From: Chloroflexota bacterium
Lineage (GTDB): Bacteria; Chloroflexota; Chloroflexia; Thermomicrobiales; JADLAZ01
Reading direction: 5' to 3'
Assembly (NCBI GenBank): GCA_020849725.1
Contig: JADLAZ010000276.1
Span: 1-64,000, forward strand
DNA: 64,000 bases
Shown here in pieces: positions 40,363-51,323 of this stretch. The translations under genes were made by a program, and so were the position numbers. How positions within the stretch are numbered: the stretch's first letter is position 1; each line of letters opens with the position of its first letter. Below the pieces are notes generated by a model. It worked only from the letters and a program-made list of their open reading frames with translations, was not told where the DNA came from and did not search any database.

Positions 40363-42510
40363 ATGACGCGACGACGAGATGCGGGAGGCAACGCGGTGCT
40401 GGTCGCTGGTGGCAACGCCGGCCCACGCCTGGACGATGCGCGCATGACGACGACGGCCCACGCTCGACCACTGGCCTGGGCGCTGGCCGCGCTGGCGCTG
40501 GCGCTGGCGCTCGGCGGCCTGGCGCTGTTCGCGATCGTGCAGGCGACGGGCGTCATGCAGCACCAGCCCACGCTGCACATGGCGTTCACCCTGATCTTCG
40601 GTGGTGTGTCCACCGCCGTCTATGCCGTGCTGGGCGCCCTGGTGGCGGCGCGACAGCCACGCAACCCGATCGGCTGGCTGCTCTGCGCGGTGGCGGTGCT
40701 GTTCGGCCTGACTTCGCTCACCGTCACGGCCCGGTTGGTCGGCGAGTCGAGCCAGGTCATGCTGCCGGCCTTCGACATCGCGCGCTGGCTGGACCTCTGG
40801 ATCTGGGTTCCTGCGACCATTGTTCCGCTGACGTTCCTGCTGCTGTACTTTCCCGACGGCCGCCTGCCATCAGCTCGCTGGGGCCTGATCGCCTGGGCGG
40901 CCGGCCTGGGCATCGTGGCCTTCGTGCTCAGCGTGGCGCTGCATCCGCGCCCGCCGATCGAGCCGATCCCGCCGGTCAATCCGTACGGGGTGGCGGGCAT
41001 CGAGGGCGCGCTGGAAGGGCTGTACACCGTCGCCATGGTGCTCGTTCCACTGGGGGTGTTCGGGGCGTTGGCGGCGCTGATCGTGCGCCTGCGGCGCGCG
41101 CGGGGCATCGAGCGGGAGCAACTCAAGTGGCTGGCCTACGCGGCGGTGCTGTCGGTCGCCAGCCTCGTCGTCATCAGCCTCTGGTCAGCCCTGCGACCCG
41201 GCGATCTCATCGCCTATGAGCTCTACATCAGTGGTGTCTGGGTGGCGCTGACGCTCATCGGCATCGGTGCCGGCATCGCCATCCTGCGTCACCACCTGTA
41301 CGACATCGACCTGCTGATCAACCGCACGCTCGTCTACGGCGCGCTCACCGCCGGTGTCGTCTGCCTGTACGTGCTGCTGGTCGGCTCGCTCGGCGCGCTC
41401 TTTCAGTCGAGCGGCAACCTGACGATCGCGCTGGTGGCGACCGGGCTGGCGGCGGTGCTGTTCCAGCCGCTGCGGGCCTGGCTGCAGCGTGGTGTGAACC
41501 GGTTGATGTACGGCGAGCGCGACGACCCCTACACTGTGCTGTCGCGCCTGAGCCAGCAGCTCACGTCGACACTCGCGCCGAGCGCCGTGTTGCCCAGCAT
41601 CACCGAAGCGGTGGCGCAGGCGCTGAAGCTGCCGTACGTCGCGCTGGCGCTCAGCCGCGGCGGTGGCCTCGAGGTCGCGGCCGCCTACGGGCAGCCGGCG
41701 AGCGAGCCGCTGCGCCTGCCGCTGATCTACCAGGCGGAGACGGTCGGCCAGCTCGTGGTCGCGCCGCGCGCGCCGGGCGAGGCGTTCACGCCGGCCGAGC
41801 GGCGGCTGCTGGAGGACATCGCCGTCCATGCCGGTGTGGCGGCCCACGCCGTCCGCCTGGCCGACGACCTTCAGCGCTCGCGCGAGCGGCTGGTGACGGC
41901 GCGCGAGGAGGAGCGTCGCCGGCTGCGCCGCGACCTGCACGACGGGCTGGGGCCGCAACTGGCCAGCCTGACGCTGACCATCGCCGCCGCGCGCGAACTG
42001 CTGCGCCACGACCCGGCCGCGGCCGACCGGCTGCTGCACGAGTTGACGACGCACACGCAGACGGCCATCACCGACATCCGGCGTGTCATCTACGATCTGC
42101 GTCCGCCGGCCCTCGACGACCTCGGCCTGGCGCCGGCGCTGCGCGAGCAGGCGGCGCGGATCGGGCAAGGCGGTCTATGCGTCACGATCGACGCGCCGGA
42201 CCGGCTGCCGCCGCTGCCGGCGGCCGTCGAGGTCGCCGCCTATCGGATCGCTCTGGAGGCGTTGACCAACATCGTCCGCCACGCCCGGGCCAGCACCGCC
42301 ACCGTGCGCCTGACGCTCGACGGCGACGCGCTCGGCCTGACCATCCGCGACGACGGCGTCGGCATGGCGTCCGGCGGCCGCACCGGCGTCGGGCTGGCGT
42401 CGATGCGCGAGCGCGCGGCCGAACTAGGCGGCACGTGGGCGATCGACTCGGCGCCGGGACGCGGCGTCCACATCGAGGTGCGCCTGCCGCTGCGCCAGGA
42501 GATCGCATGA
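40363..42510 (+). CDS. NarL-type sensor histidine kinase with multi-helix and GAF domains
   Basis: 715 residues. About seven or eight membrane helices (residues about 35-330), a GAF-like region (about 390-510, LSRLSQQLTSTLAPSAVLPS), then HisKA_3 with the phosphoacceptor His in EERRRLRRDLHDGLGPQLAS, and an ATPase domain showing ALTNIVRHARASTATV and DDGVGMASGGRTGVGL. It senses an unknown signal and phosphorylates the response regulator encoded by the overlapping next gene. ATG 40363 follows GGAGG; ATG 40444 would remove a 27-residue polar lead. Confidence 0.88.
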   Translation: MTRRRDAGGNAVLVAGGNAGPRLDDARMTTTAHARPLAWALAALALALALGGLALFAIVQATGVMQHQPTLHMAFTLIFGGVSTAVYAVLGALVAARQPRNPIGWLLCAVAVLFGLTSLTVTARLVGESSQVMLPAFDIARWLDLWIWVPATIVPLTFLLLYFPDGRLPSARWGLIAWAAGLGIVAFVLSVALHPRPPIEPIPPVNPYGVAGIEGALEGLYTVAMVLVPLGVFGALAALIVRLRRARGIEREQLKWLAYAAVLSVASLVVISLWSALRPGDLIAYELYISGVWVALTLIGIGAGIAILRHHLYDIDLLINRTLVYGALTAGVVCLYVLLVGSLGALFQSSGNLTIALVATGLAAVLFQPLRAWLQRGVNRLMYGERDDPYTVLSRLSQQLTSTLAPSAVLPSITEAVAQALKLPYVALALSRGGGLEVAAAYGQPASEPLRLPLIYQAETVGQLVVAPRAPGEAFTPAERRLLEDIAVHAGVAAHAVRLADDLQRSRERLVTAREEERRRLRRDLHDGLGPQLASLTLTIAAARELLRHDPAAADRLLHELTTHTQTAITDIRRVIYDLRPPALDDLGLAPALREQAARIGQGGLCVTIDAPDRLPPLPAAVEVAAYRIALEALTNIVRHARASTATVRLTLDGDALGLTIRDDGVGMASGGRTGVGLASMRERAAELGGTWAIDSAPGRGVHIEVRLPLRQEIA

Positions 42511-43154
42511 CCGCCATCCGTGTCCTGATTGCCGACGATCACCCGGTCTTCCGTTTCGGTCTGCGCGCGCTGCTGAGCGCCATGTCCGACACCGAAATGG
42601 TCGGTGAGGCGACGAGCGGCGACGAGGCCGTCACACTCGCGAGCACCACTCATCCCGATGTGATCCTGATGGACATCACGATGCCGGGCATGAGCGGGAT
42701 CGAGGCGACGCGCCGCATCCGCGAGATGACGCCGGATGCCCGCGTGCTGATCGTGAGCATGCTGGATGACGACACGGTGTTCGCGGCGATGCGGGCCGGC
42801 GCGCGCGGCTACGTCGTCAAGGGCACCGAGCCGGCGGAGGTGCTGCGGGCGATCCGCGCCGTGGCCGACGGCGACGCCATTTTTAGTCCCGGCATCGCCG
42901 AGCGGCTGATGCGCTTCTTCACCGTCGCGCCGGCCGCCCCGGTCTTTCCCGACCTGACCGAGCGCGAGCACGAGGTGCTGGGTCTGATCGCCCGTGGGCT
43001 CACCAACAGTGCGATCGCCGAGCGGCTGTCCTTGAGCCCGAAGACGATCCGCAACTACATCAGCGAGATCTTCAGCAAGCTGGCGGTGGCCGACCGCGCC
43101 GAGGCGATCGTGCGGGCGCGCGAGGCGGGCCTGGGCGAGCGGCGCCCGCGCTGA
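42507..43154 (+). CDS. NarL/FixJ-family response regulator
   Basis: 215 residues. Receiver domain with acidic pair ADDH (residues 10-12), phosphoacceptor D56 in LMDITMPG, and Lys in YVVKGTEP; C-terminal LuxR helix-turn-helix with LTEREHEVLGLIARGLTNSA and LSPKTIRNYISEIFSKL. ATG 42507 lies inside the kinase stop (ATGA). It is the last gene of the membrane-protein/two-component run and presumably regulates it or a distant target; no repeated binding site was identified nearby. Confidence 0.9.
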   Translation: MTAIRVLIADDHPVFRFGLRALLSAMSDTEMVGEATSGDEAVTLASTTHPDVILMDITMPGMSGIEATRRIREMTPDARVLIVSMLDDDTVFAAMRAGARGYVVKGTEPAEVLRAIRAVADGDAIFSPGIAERLMRFFTVAPAAPVFPDLTEREHEVLGLIARGLTNSAIAERLSLSPKTIRNYISEIFSKLAVADRAEAIVRAREAGLGERRPR

Positions 43155-43207
43155 GGCAGCGCGACCGCGCGCTCGGCACGGTGGCAGGCGGGCCGTGGCC
43201 GCGCCGC

Positions 43208-45358
43208 TCAGTCGGGGAGCATCTGATACGCGCCGCGCCGCGGCCCGGTCGCCTCGCTGGCGACCGGCGCTAACGCGACGTCGGTTTCATCCAGCGCCGG
43301 CTCGACCAGCGCCTCGTCCGTCAGCGGCTCGATTGGCGCCTCCATCGCCAACTCGGGCTCGGCGGCGGTCGCTGGCTCGGCCACGGACTCGTCCAGCCAC
43401 GGCTCGATCGTCACGCCCGGGTCGTCCGCCGGCAGCACCGGTGTGCGGGTGACGGTCGGTGTCTTCGTCGCGGTGGGCGTGCGCGTGTTGGTGGGGGTCT
43501 TCGTCACCGTCGGCGTGCGCGTGGCGGTGCGTGTGTTGGTTGGCGTGCGCGTGTTCGTTGGTGTCCGCGTGAGCGTCGGGGTCCGCGTGATGGTCGGCGT
43601 CCGGGTGATCGTCGGCGTCCGGGTGATCGTCGGGGTGCGGGTGAGCGTGGGCGTGCGTGTGATGGTGGGCGTCTTGGTGGCCGTGCGGGTCGCGGTTGGC
43701 GTCCGGGTGGCGGTTTCAGTGCGGGTCGCGGTCGGGGTGCGCGTGCCGGTCGCCGTGCGGGTGGGTGTCACCGTCCGCGTTGGCGTGGCCGTCCGCGTCG
43801 GCGTGCGCGTGGCCGTCGGCGTGCGGGTGCGCGTCGGCGTCGGGGTCGGCGTGCCGGGGCAGCCGATCGGCGTCGTGTTACGCGCGCTCACGAAAACATC
43901 GAGGCCATTATTGCCGCCGCCAGGCACAACAAACTCGTCCTGGGTGTCGAAGGCGATGAAGGCGGCTTCGGCGCTGATGGCCGCTCGGACGCTGTCAGCG
44001 CCGGATTGCTGGCTGGCGCTGGTGATGTTGACACGGTCGGTCGCGCCAGTCTGCCGGTCGTGCACGAAGATGTCGCGGCGCCCGTTATCGTCGATCGGGT
44101 TGGTCGTGAGGTTCGAGGCGTACGACTCGAACACCGTGAAGCGGCCGTCGCCACTGATGGCGATCCGGGGGGGGATCCCGTTCTCGTCGGCCGAGTCGTC
44201 ATTCGCGATATCGCCGCAGTTCATATCGACACGCGTGGTCGTGCTCAGCTGCCGGTCGTAGACGAGGAACGCTGCCGCGTGCTCAAAGTACAAGGGATCC
44301 ACGGTGTAGGATACATAGGCGACGTAGCGGCCATCGGCGCTGAGGACGGGACGGCGGGCGGACTGGATTGGTCCGACGATGCCACTAGCGCTTATCTCGT
44401 CCGCTGACCCCATTATGCCGGCGACTCCTAGGGGGCAGTAGCCCTCCGCGATGCCGACGCGCGTGGTCGTGCCGGCGGTCAGGTCGCGCACAAAGGCGTC
44501 CTCGGCGCAGTTGTTGTCGCCCACCACCATATTGTTAGATAAGGTGGAGAAGGCGACGAACTGACCGTTGCCACTGATGAAGCCATCGACACTACCAACG
44601 GTGCCCTGCGCTTCGTCGTCGGCCACACTCACGCGTGTGGTCGTGCCGGCCTGCCGGTCGTGGAGGTAGACGTCGGCAGTCGCGTTGGTGTCGTCGGTGA
44701 CCAGCGCAGCCTCGGTGACGAAGACGACGTAGCGCCCATCACCGCTGATGCTGGTGGGCGCCCCGTAGTAGGCGCCGGCCGTCTGCGCCCCGGTGTTGTC
44801 GATGTTGACGCGCGTCGTACTGACCTCACCGACCTCGTCGAAGATGCCGTCACCATCGGTGTCGCGGTCGCGCACGAAGACATCCAGGGCGTTATTCGTG
44901 TCGCCGGTCACCAGACCGACAGCGTCGGACTGAAAGGCGACGTAGCGGCCTGTCGCGCTGATAGCGGGCTCGTAGCTCCACAGATTGCCCTGGGAGCCGT
45001 CGGAGGCAACGCTCACGCGCACGGTCGCGCCCGTCTGGCGGTCGTGGACGAAGATGTCCAGTCCATCGTTGGTGTCGCCGGTCACCAGATCGCTGGCCCA
45101 CGACTGAAAGACGACGTAGCGGCCGTCGGCGCTGAGCGCGGCGTTGAGGCTGTGAGAGTTGCCCGGGTCGCCACTGCTGTCGACGCTGGCGCGCGTGATC
45201 GACAGCGCCGCGCCCGCGCCGTTGCTGGCAACCCCGGCCAGCATCACGATCAGCAGCGCCAACGTCAGCACCACTCGGCTGATGGTCGCTGGTCGCCACC
45301 AGCCCGGCCGCGAGCTGGTTGCCCCGGTTGGGCGGACGGTGGAGCGCTCTCCGTCCAT
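43208..45358 (-). CDS. Secreted TolB/PD40-type beta-propeller protein with TPTxTR repeat region
   Basis: 716 residues. A signal-anchor helix near residue 30 ([19 protein letters not shown]) is followed by a propeller of PD40 blades, each with [14 protein letters not shown] and [14 protein letters not shown] strands (about residues 60-495). A Thr/Pro-rich stretch ([13 protein letters not shown] units, bases about 43440-43860) and an acidic tail ending MLPD follow. This architecture is frequent in Chloroflexota exported proteins, where the repeat may span the cell wall. ATG 45358 follows AGGAGG; the frame back to 45610 is spurious. Function unknown. The opposite-strand VGVRV frame is a shadow. 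Confidence 0.8.
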   Translation of the reverse strand: MDGERSTVRPTGATSSRPGWWRPATISRVVLTLALLIVMLAGVASNGAGAALSITRASVDSSGDPGNSHSLNAALSADGRYVVFQSWASDLVTGDTNDGLDIFVHDRQTGATVRVSVASDGSQGNLWSYEPAISATGRYVAFQSDAVGLVTGDTNNALDVFVRDRDTDGDGIFDEVGEVSTTRVNIDNTGAQTAGAYYGAPTSISGDGRYVVFVTEAALVTDDTNATADVYLHDRQAGTTTRVSVADDEAQGTVGSVDGFISGNGQFVAFSTLSNNMVVGDNNCAEDAFVRDLTAGTTTRVGIAEGYCPLGVAGIMGSADEISASGIVGPIQSARRPVLSADGRYVAYVSYTVDPLYFEHAAAFLVYDRQLSTTTRVDMNCGDIANDDSADENGIPPRIAISGDGRFTVFESYASNLTTNPIDDNGRRDIFVHDRQTGATDRVNITSASQQSGADSVRAAISAEAAFIAFDTQDEFVVPGGGNNGLDVFVSARNTTPIGCPGTPTPTPTRTRTPTATRTPTRTATPTRTVTPTRTATGTRTPTATRTETATRTPTATRTATKTPTITRTPTLTRTPTITRTPTITRTPTITRTPTLTRTPTNTRTPTNTRTATRTPTVTKTPTNTRTPTATKTPTVTRTPVLPADDPGVTIEPWLDESVAEPATAAEPELAMEAPIEPLTDEALVEPALDETDVALAPVASEATGPRRGAYQMLPD
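43443..43857. repeat. Tandem repeat array coding TPTxTR units (first copy)
   Basis: Short direct repeats of about 18 bases (two TPTxTR-type hexapeptide forms, TPTITR and TPTATR) run through this part of the secreted protein gene. It resembles the array at 59560-60060 in the other secreted protein. Slippage or recombination within the array is likely. Confidence 0.75.
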
Positions 45359-45632
45359 GCTCACTCCTCCTCGGTGGAATCGACCCACCGGCCTGGCCGG
45401 GGGGACTGCGCCCGTCAGCGCAGACTGTTCACACGGCCGAGCGGCGATACGACGCGGGGCACGCGCCCCGATGGATGGTGTCACTGTACGCCGCTTGCCG
45501 AGCCGATGTGTGCGGTTTGGACAACAAAGAGCGATACAGAAAGCGATACAAAATCGACGGCGGGCGGCGAGCAGCCCGCGGGGCCGCCCCTCCGACCGGG
45601 CTGCTCTCACGACCGTCGCGAGTGAGCCGGTG
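45359..45632. promoter_or_regulatory. Leader region between hypE and the secreted propeller gene, with direct repeats
   Basis: On the minus strand two TGTATCGCT nonamers lie 12 bases apart (plus-strand 45530-45538 and 45542-45550). A TACAGT -10-like hexamer lies downstream of them (plus 45485-45490) on the way to the start at 45358. Such tandem half-sites suit a response-regulator dimer. The rest is GC-rich leader without a gene. Confidence 0.35.
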
Positions 45633-46693
45633 TCAGCAGATGCGCGGCAGTTGCTCGCCGCTGTGCAGGTCGACGACGCGCGCCACGCCGATCAGGCTGC
45701 GCATCGTCACCAGCCCGGGCGTGGCGTCGGTCACCTGGCCGATCACGCGCGCCTCACCGCCGAGCGAATGCACCTGCAGCACGGCCAGCGCCGCCGCGGC
45801 CGCCGCTGCCGGGACGATAGCGATGAAGCGCCCCTCGTTGGCGACGTAGAGCGGGTCGAGGCCGAGGATCTCGCAGGCGCCCTGGACCTCCTCGGCCACC
45901 GGGATCGCCGCCTCGTCGACGTCAATCTGCACGCCGGCCGTCTCGGCGATCTCGACCAGCGCGCTGGCCAGGCCGCCGCGCGTCAGGTCGCGCAAGCAGT
46001 GGACCGGCACGCCGGCCGCCAGCAGCGCCGCCACCGGCGCGGCCAGCGGCGCGCAGTCGCTCTCGATCGTCGTCTCGAACGCCAGTCCCTCGCGCACCGC
46101 CATGATGGCGATGCCGTGCCGGCCGATGTCGCCGCTGAGCAGCACCACGTCGCCAGGGCGCACGCTGGCCGGAGCGATGACCTGCTCGTGCTCGATGATG
46201 CCGATGCCGGCGGTGCTGATGTACAGGCCGTCGCCCTTGCCACGGTCGACGACCTTGGTGTCGCCGGTGACGATCGCCACGCCGGCAGCGTCGGCGGCCT
46301 GCCGCATCGACGCCAGCACCCGCGCCAGCGTCGCCATCGGCAGCCCCTCCTCCAGAATCAGGCTGGCGCTGAGCGCCAGCGGGCGAGCGCCGCACATCGC
46401 CAGGTCGTTGATCGTGCCGTTGACCGCCAGCGAGCCGATGTCGCCGCCGGGGAAGATCAATGGGTGGACGACGTAGCCATCGGTGGTGAACGCCAACCGC
46501 GCGCCACCGAGCGCCAGCCGCGCGCCGTCGTGGCGCTCGGCCAACGCCGGGTTGGCCGGACCGTCGAAGGCCGGCAGCACGAGTTGGGCCAGCAGGTGGT
46601 GCATCAGCCGGCCGCCGCCGCCGTGAGCCAGCAGCACCTGCGGGTAGTCGCGCAGCGGCGCCGGGCAGGCCACCGCGAATGCGTCGTCGTCGC

Positions 46694-46697
<4 letters not shown>
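45633..46697 (-). CDS. hypE: Hydrogenase maturation factor HypE
   Basis: 354 residues ending in PRIC, the C-terminal Cys that is carbamoylated by HypF and dehydrated to a thiocyanate. HypE then delivers cyanide for the Fe site of [NiFe] hydrogenases. The N-terminal [15 protein letters not shown] and the ATP-site [13 protein letters not shown] are standard. ATG 46697 overlaps the hypD stop (ATGA). It is the last gene of the hox-hyp operon. Confidence 0.95.
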
Positions 46698-47847
<1,150 letters not shown>

Positions 47848-47851
<4 letters not shown>

Positions 47852-48132
47852 GGCTGCTCCCTGGCGGCAGTCTCGACCACCGCCGGCACATCCAGCTCCT
47901 CCAGCGCGCCCATCTGCTCCAGGTAGATGAAAGTCTCGCGCGCCTGTGCCTCGTCCAGCCGGCTGATAGCGAAGCCAACATGCACGATGACGTAGTCGTC
48001 TACCTGTGCCTCTGGCACGTAGGCCAGGCTGACTTCCTTGACCACGCCGCCGAATGAGACGCGTCCCAACCGCTGCAGCGGGTCGTCGTGCTCCACGATG
48101 CTGACGATCTTTCCCGGCACGCCCAGGCACAT
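47848..48132 (-). CDS. hypC: Hydrogenase maturation chaperone HypC
   Basis: 94 residues. [17 protein letters not shown] carries the invariant Cys2 that binds the Fe centre during transfer from HypD to the large subunit. [20 protein letters not shown] and [15 protein letters not shown] are family motifs. A short tail (about 15 residues) extends beyond the usual length. The start follows AGGATAG, four bases after the hypF stop; its end overlaps hypD (ATGA). Confidence 0.93.
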
Positions 48133-48136
48133 GGCC

Positions 48137-50482
48137 CTATCCTCCTTGCGCCTGCGGGGCGCCGCCGACCGCCGGCGCCGGCTCGGTCGCAGTGCTCGTG
48201 CCGTCTGGAGACCAGGCCCGACCGATCGCGACTGCCTGGCCGAGGGCGATGCCGCCGTCGTTGGGCGGCACCCGCTGATGCCAGTATGGGCGAAAGCCCG
48301 CCCTGCGCAACCGCGCTACCGCCAGCTCGAGCAGCAGCGCGTTCTGGAAGCAGCCGCCGGTCAGCGCCACCCGCGCCAGCCCGACGCGCTCGGCGACCAG
48401 GCCGATCGCCTCGGCCAGTGTCGCGTGAAATCGTGCCGCGATCCGGCTGGCCGGCATGCCGGCGCGCACATCGGCCACGACCGCCAGCACCAACGGTCCC
48501 CAGTCTACCACCAGCGGCCCCGGCCCATCGACCGCCAGCGCCACCGGGTAGGCCGGCGCGGCGCCGGATTCCACGGCTGCCTGCTCCAGCAGCATCGCCG
48601 CCTGGCCCTCGAAGCGCGCCCGCTGGCGCAGCCCGACCAGCGCCGCCACGGCGTCGAACAGGCGGCCGGCGCTCGTCGTCAGTGGCGCGCTGGCGCCGCG
48701 CGCCAGCATCGTCGCCAGCACCGTCCGCTCGCGCGGCGTGAATGTGGCCAGCGGCGGCAGGTCGGTCCAATCGAGCGCCACTGCACCGGCCAGCGCGTGC
48801 AGCAGCCCCAGCGCCGCGCGGCGCGGCTCCCGCACCGCCACCTCGCCGCCGGGCAGGCGGAACGCGCGCAGGTGCGCCACCCGCGCCCAGCCGGCATTGT
48901 CGACGCGCAGGAACTCGCCGCCCCAGATTGCACCATCGACGCCGACGCCGGCGCCATCCCAGGCCACGCCCAGCACTGGCCCGGCCACCTCGTTCTCGGC
49001 CAGGCACGCCAGCACGTGGGCGAGGTGATGCTGCACGCGCACCACTGGCAGGCCGGTCGCCTCGGCGTAGCGCGTCGAGGCGTAGTCGGGGTGAAGGTCG
49101 CAGGCGACGATGGCCGGCCGCGCCTCGAACAGATTCGTCAGGCTCGCGATCGTTGTGCGAAAGGCCGCCACCGCTGCCGCCATCTCCAGGTCGCCCAGAT
49201 GCTGGCTGAGAAAGACGCGCCGACCGAGCGCGACGGCGACTGTGTTCTTCTGGTGTGCGCCGACGGCCAGCGCTGGCGGCAGCGCCGTTGCCACGGTGAC
49301 CGGCAGCGGGGCGTAGCCGCGCGCCCGCCGCAGCAGCATCTCGCGGTCAAGGACGACGCGCGCGACGGAGTCGTCGACGTGGCGGGCAATCGGGCGGTTG
49401 TGAACCAGGAACAGGTCGGCCAGGCCGGTCAGCGCCGTCAGCGCCGCCCGCTCGTCGGTCTGGATCGGCTCGTCGGCGCGGTTGCCGCTGGTAGCGACCA
49501 CCGGCCGTCCCACCCGTGCCAGCAGCAGGTGGTGGAGCGGTGTCGCCGGCAGCATGATGCCGAGGGTCGTCATGCCCGGCGCCACGCCGGGCGCGATCCG
49601 GGTCGCGCCTGGCCGCCGCCGCAGCAGCACGATCGGTGCCTCGGGCGCACGCAGCAAGCGCGCTTCCAGCGGGTCGAGCAGCACGTCCCGCTCGACCTCG
49701 GCCAGGGACGCCGCCATCAGCGCGAACGGCTTCTCCTCGCGCATCTTGACGCGCCGCAGCCGCTGCACGGCCGCCGCGTCGCCGGCGTCGACCAGCAGGT
49801 GGAAGCCACCGAGGCCCTTGACGGCAACGATCTGTCCCGCTCGGATGGCCACTGCCGCCCGCGCCAGCACCTCATCGCGCGCTGCCAGCACCCGACCGTC
49901 GGACGCCCACAGCTCCAGCCACGGGCCGCAGCGCGGGCAGGCGATCGGTTGAGCGTGAAACCGACGATCGGCTGGGTCCTCGTACTCGGCGCGGCAGTCG
50001 GGGCACAGCGGGAAGCCGCGCATGGTCGTGTTCAGCCGGTCATAGGGCAGCGCCTCGATGATGGTGTAGCGCGGGCCGCAGTTGGTGCAGTTGGCGAACG
50101 GGTAACCGTGGCGCCGGTCGCGCGGGTCCAGCACCTCGGCCAGGCAGTCCGCGCAAGTGGCGATATCCGGCAGCACCAGCGCCGTCTTCGGGCCGCCGGC
50201 GTCGCTGGCTCGGATCGCGAAGCCGGCGTAGCCGGCCGGGTCGAGCGTGGTCATCTCCAGGCTGTGGATGGCGGCGAGTGGCGGCCGCTCGGCCTCCAGG
50301 CGCAGCAGGAAAACGGTCAGCGCGTCCGGTGCGCCCTCGACCTCGATCGTCACCCCCTGCGCGCCGTTCGAGACCCAGCCGGCCAGGCCCAGCTCGGTCG
50401 CCAGCCGGTAGACGAACGGCCGGAAGCCGACGCCCTGCACGACACCGCCGATGGCGATCCGCTGCCGCTCGCGCGCGGTCAT
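48137..50482 (-). CDS. hypF: Carbamoyltransferase HypF
   Basis: 781 residues. HypF makes the carbamoyl group for the cyanide ligands from carbamoyl phosphate and ATP. It has four parts: acylphosphatase (VVQGVGFRPFVYRLA, about residues 14-90), two zinc fingers (CADCLAEVLDPRDRR with CTNCGP, then CPDCRAEYEDP with CPRCGP), the YrdC-like domain (about 190-380), and the C-terminal Kae1-like domain with QHHLAHVLACLAENE. All parts are present. It starts inside the hypA stop (four-base overlap). Confidence 0.95.
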   Translation of the reverse strand: MTARERQRIAIGGVVQGVGFRPFVYRLATELGLAGWVSNGAQGVTIEVEGAPDALTVFLLRLEAERPPLAAIHSLEMTTLDPAGYAGFAIRASDAGGPKTALVLPDIATCADCLAEVLDPRDRRHGYPFANCTNCGPRYTIIEALPYDRLNTTMRGFPLCPDCRAEYEDPADRRFHAQPIACPRCGPWLELWASDGRVLAARDEVLARAAVAIRAGQIVAVKGLGGFHLLVDAGDAAAVQRLRRVKMREEKPFALMAASLAEVERDVLLDPLEARLLRAPEAPIVLLRRRPGATRIAPGVAPGMTTLGIMLPATPLHHLLLARVGRPVVATSGNRADEPIQTDERAALTALTGLADLFLVHNRPIARHVDDSVARVVLDREMLLRRARGYAPLPVTVATALPPALAVGAHQKNTVAVALGRRVFLSQHLGDLEMAAAVAAFRTTIASLTNLFEARPAIVACDLHPDYASTRYAEATGLPVVRVQHHLAHVLACLAENEVAGPVLGVAWDGAGVGVDGAIWGGEFLRVDNAGWARVAHLRAFRLPGGEVAVREPRRAALGLLHALAGAVALDWTDLPPLATFTPRERTVLATMLARGASAPLTTSAGRLFDAVAALVGLRQRARFEGQAAMLLEQAAVESGAAPAYPVALAVDGPGPLVVDWGPLVLAVVADVRAGMPASRIAARFHATLAEAIGLVAERVGLARVALTGGCFQNALLLELAVARLRRAGFRPYWHQRVPPNDGGIALGQAVAIGRAWSPDGTSTATEPAPAVGGAPQAQGG

Positions 50483-50853
50483 GGGTCGCCGTCACCCGTC
50501 GTCGCGCCATCGGCCGCGATGATCGCGATCACCTCCAGGTCGTGCGTGCCGTCGACATCGCCGGCCGTGCCGCAGGCGGGGCAGACGGCCATGTGGCCGA
50601 TCAGATCGTCGGCGGTGATCACCTGCGCGTAGCCACAGCGGCAGGTGAAGGTCAGGTCGGCGACCGACACCTCGACTGCCGCGTCCGCCAGCGGTGTGCC
50701 GGCCGTGGCGATCGGCCAGGCCTGCGCCAACGCGGCCGGATCGAACGCGCTCGAGCGCTCTAGCCGGACGGCAGCGACACGCGTGACGCCGCGCGCCGTC
50801 AACTGGCGGGCCAGCACACTAACGAGTTCTTCGACCGCCGCATACTCGTGCAT
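50479..50853 (-). CDS. hypA: Hydrogenase nickel incorporation protein HypA
   Basis: 124 residues. MHEYAAVEELVSVLAR supplies the Ni-binding His2; the zinc site is CRCGY then CPACG, as in the family. HypA delivers nickel to the large subunit, normally with the GTPase HypB. No hypB is in this cluster, so HypA may work alone or with a distant HypB. It lies 8 bases after the protease gene stop and overlaps hypF. Confidence 0.88.
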   Translation of the reverse strand: MHEYAAVEELVSVLARQLTARGVTRVAAVRLERSSAFDPAALAQAWPIATAGTPLADAAVEVSVADLTFTCRCGYAQVITADDLIGHMAVCPACGTAGDVDGTHDLEVIAIIAADGATTGDGDP

Positions 50854-50861
50854 GCATTCCT

Positions 50862-51323
50862 CTACTCACGCCCCGCGCCGGCCAGCAGCCGCCGCACCTG
50901 CGCCATGGCGACCGGCACCGCCGCCGCGACCGCCGGCGATAGTCCATCGCCCGGCGCAAATGAAACCGCCCCGACCGATACGACCCAGGCCGGTGGCACG
51001 ACGCCATACAGGTCGCGCGCCAGCGCCAGCAGCCCGGCCGGTGTCGCCGCGTGGCTGAACGCGCCGGTGACAGCATCGCCGGGCGTCAGCGCCGCACTGC
51101 GGACCATGCCGGCCACCTCATCGACCTGGGCATCGACAAAGATAACGGCTGCCGCACTCGCCACATCCACCGCCAACTCGGGCGTGAGCTGCACCGGGTC
51201 CAGCACAATCAGGTCCATCCCATCCACCCCGCCCATCTCAGCCAGCGCCGTCGCCACGGCCGGCCCGACACCATCGTCGCCACGCAGCGGGTTGCCGTAG
51301 CCGATGACCAGCGCACCCTGCAT
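50862..51323 (-). CDS. hoxW: Hydrogenase maturation protease (HoxW-type)
   Basis: 153 residues. [20 protein letters not shown] is the N-terminus of the HycI/HoxW endopeptidases, with Ni-sensing Asp/Glu (GDDGVG) and later HAATPAGLL containing the His ligand. It removes the large-subunit C-terminal tail after nickel insertion. ATG 51323 overlaps the hoxH stop (TGATG), so it is made together with its substrate. Confidence 0.9.
   Translation of the reverse strand: MQGALVIGYGNPLRGDDGVGPAVATALAEMGGVDGMDLIVLDPVQLTPELAVDVASAAAVIFVDAQVDEVAGMVRSAALTPGDAVTGAFSHAATPAGLLALARDLYGVVPPAWVVSVGAVSFAPGDGLSPAVAAAVPVAMAQVRRLLAGAGRE

Noticed and set aside
43443..44261. Plus-strand frame rich in VGVRV repeats opposite the TPTxTR region, and the similar one at 59511-60506
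   Set aside because: These are mirror translations of the minus-strand TPTxTR repeats; the minus strand has the signal peptides, starts and flanking domains.
45611..45632. Start of the secreted propeller protein at 45610
   Set aside because: The extension has no signal-peptide character; ATG 45358 has AGGAGG and directly precedes the signal helix.
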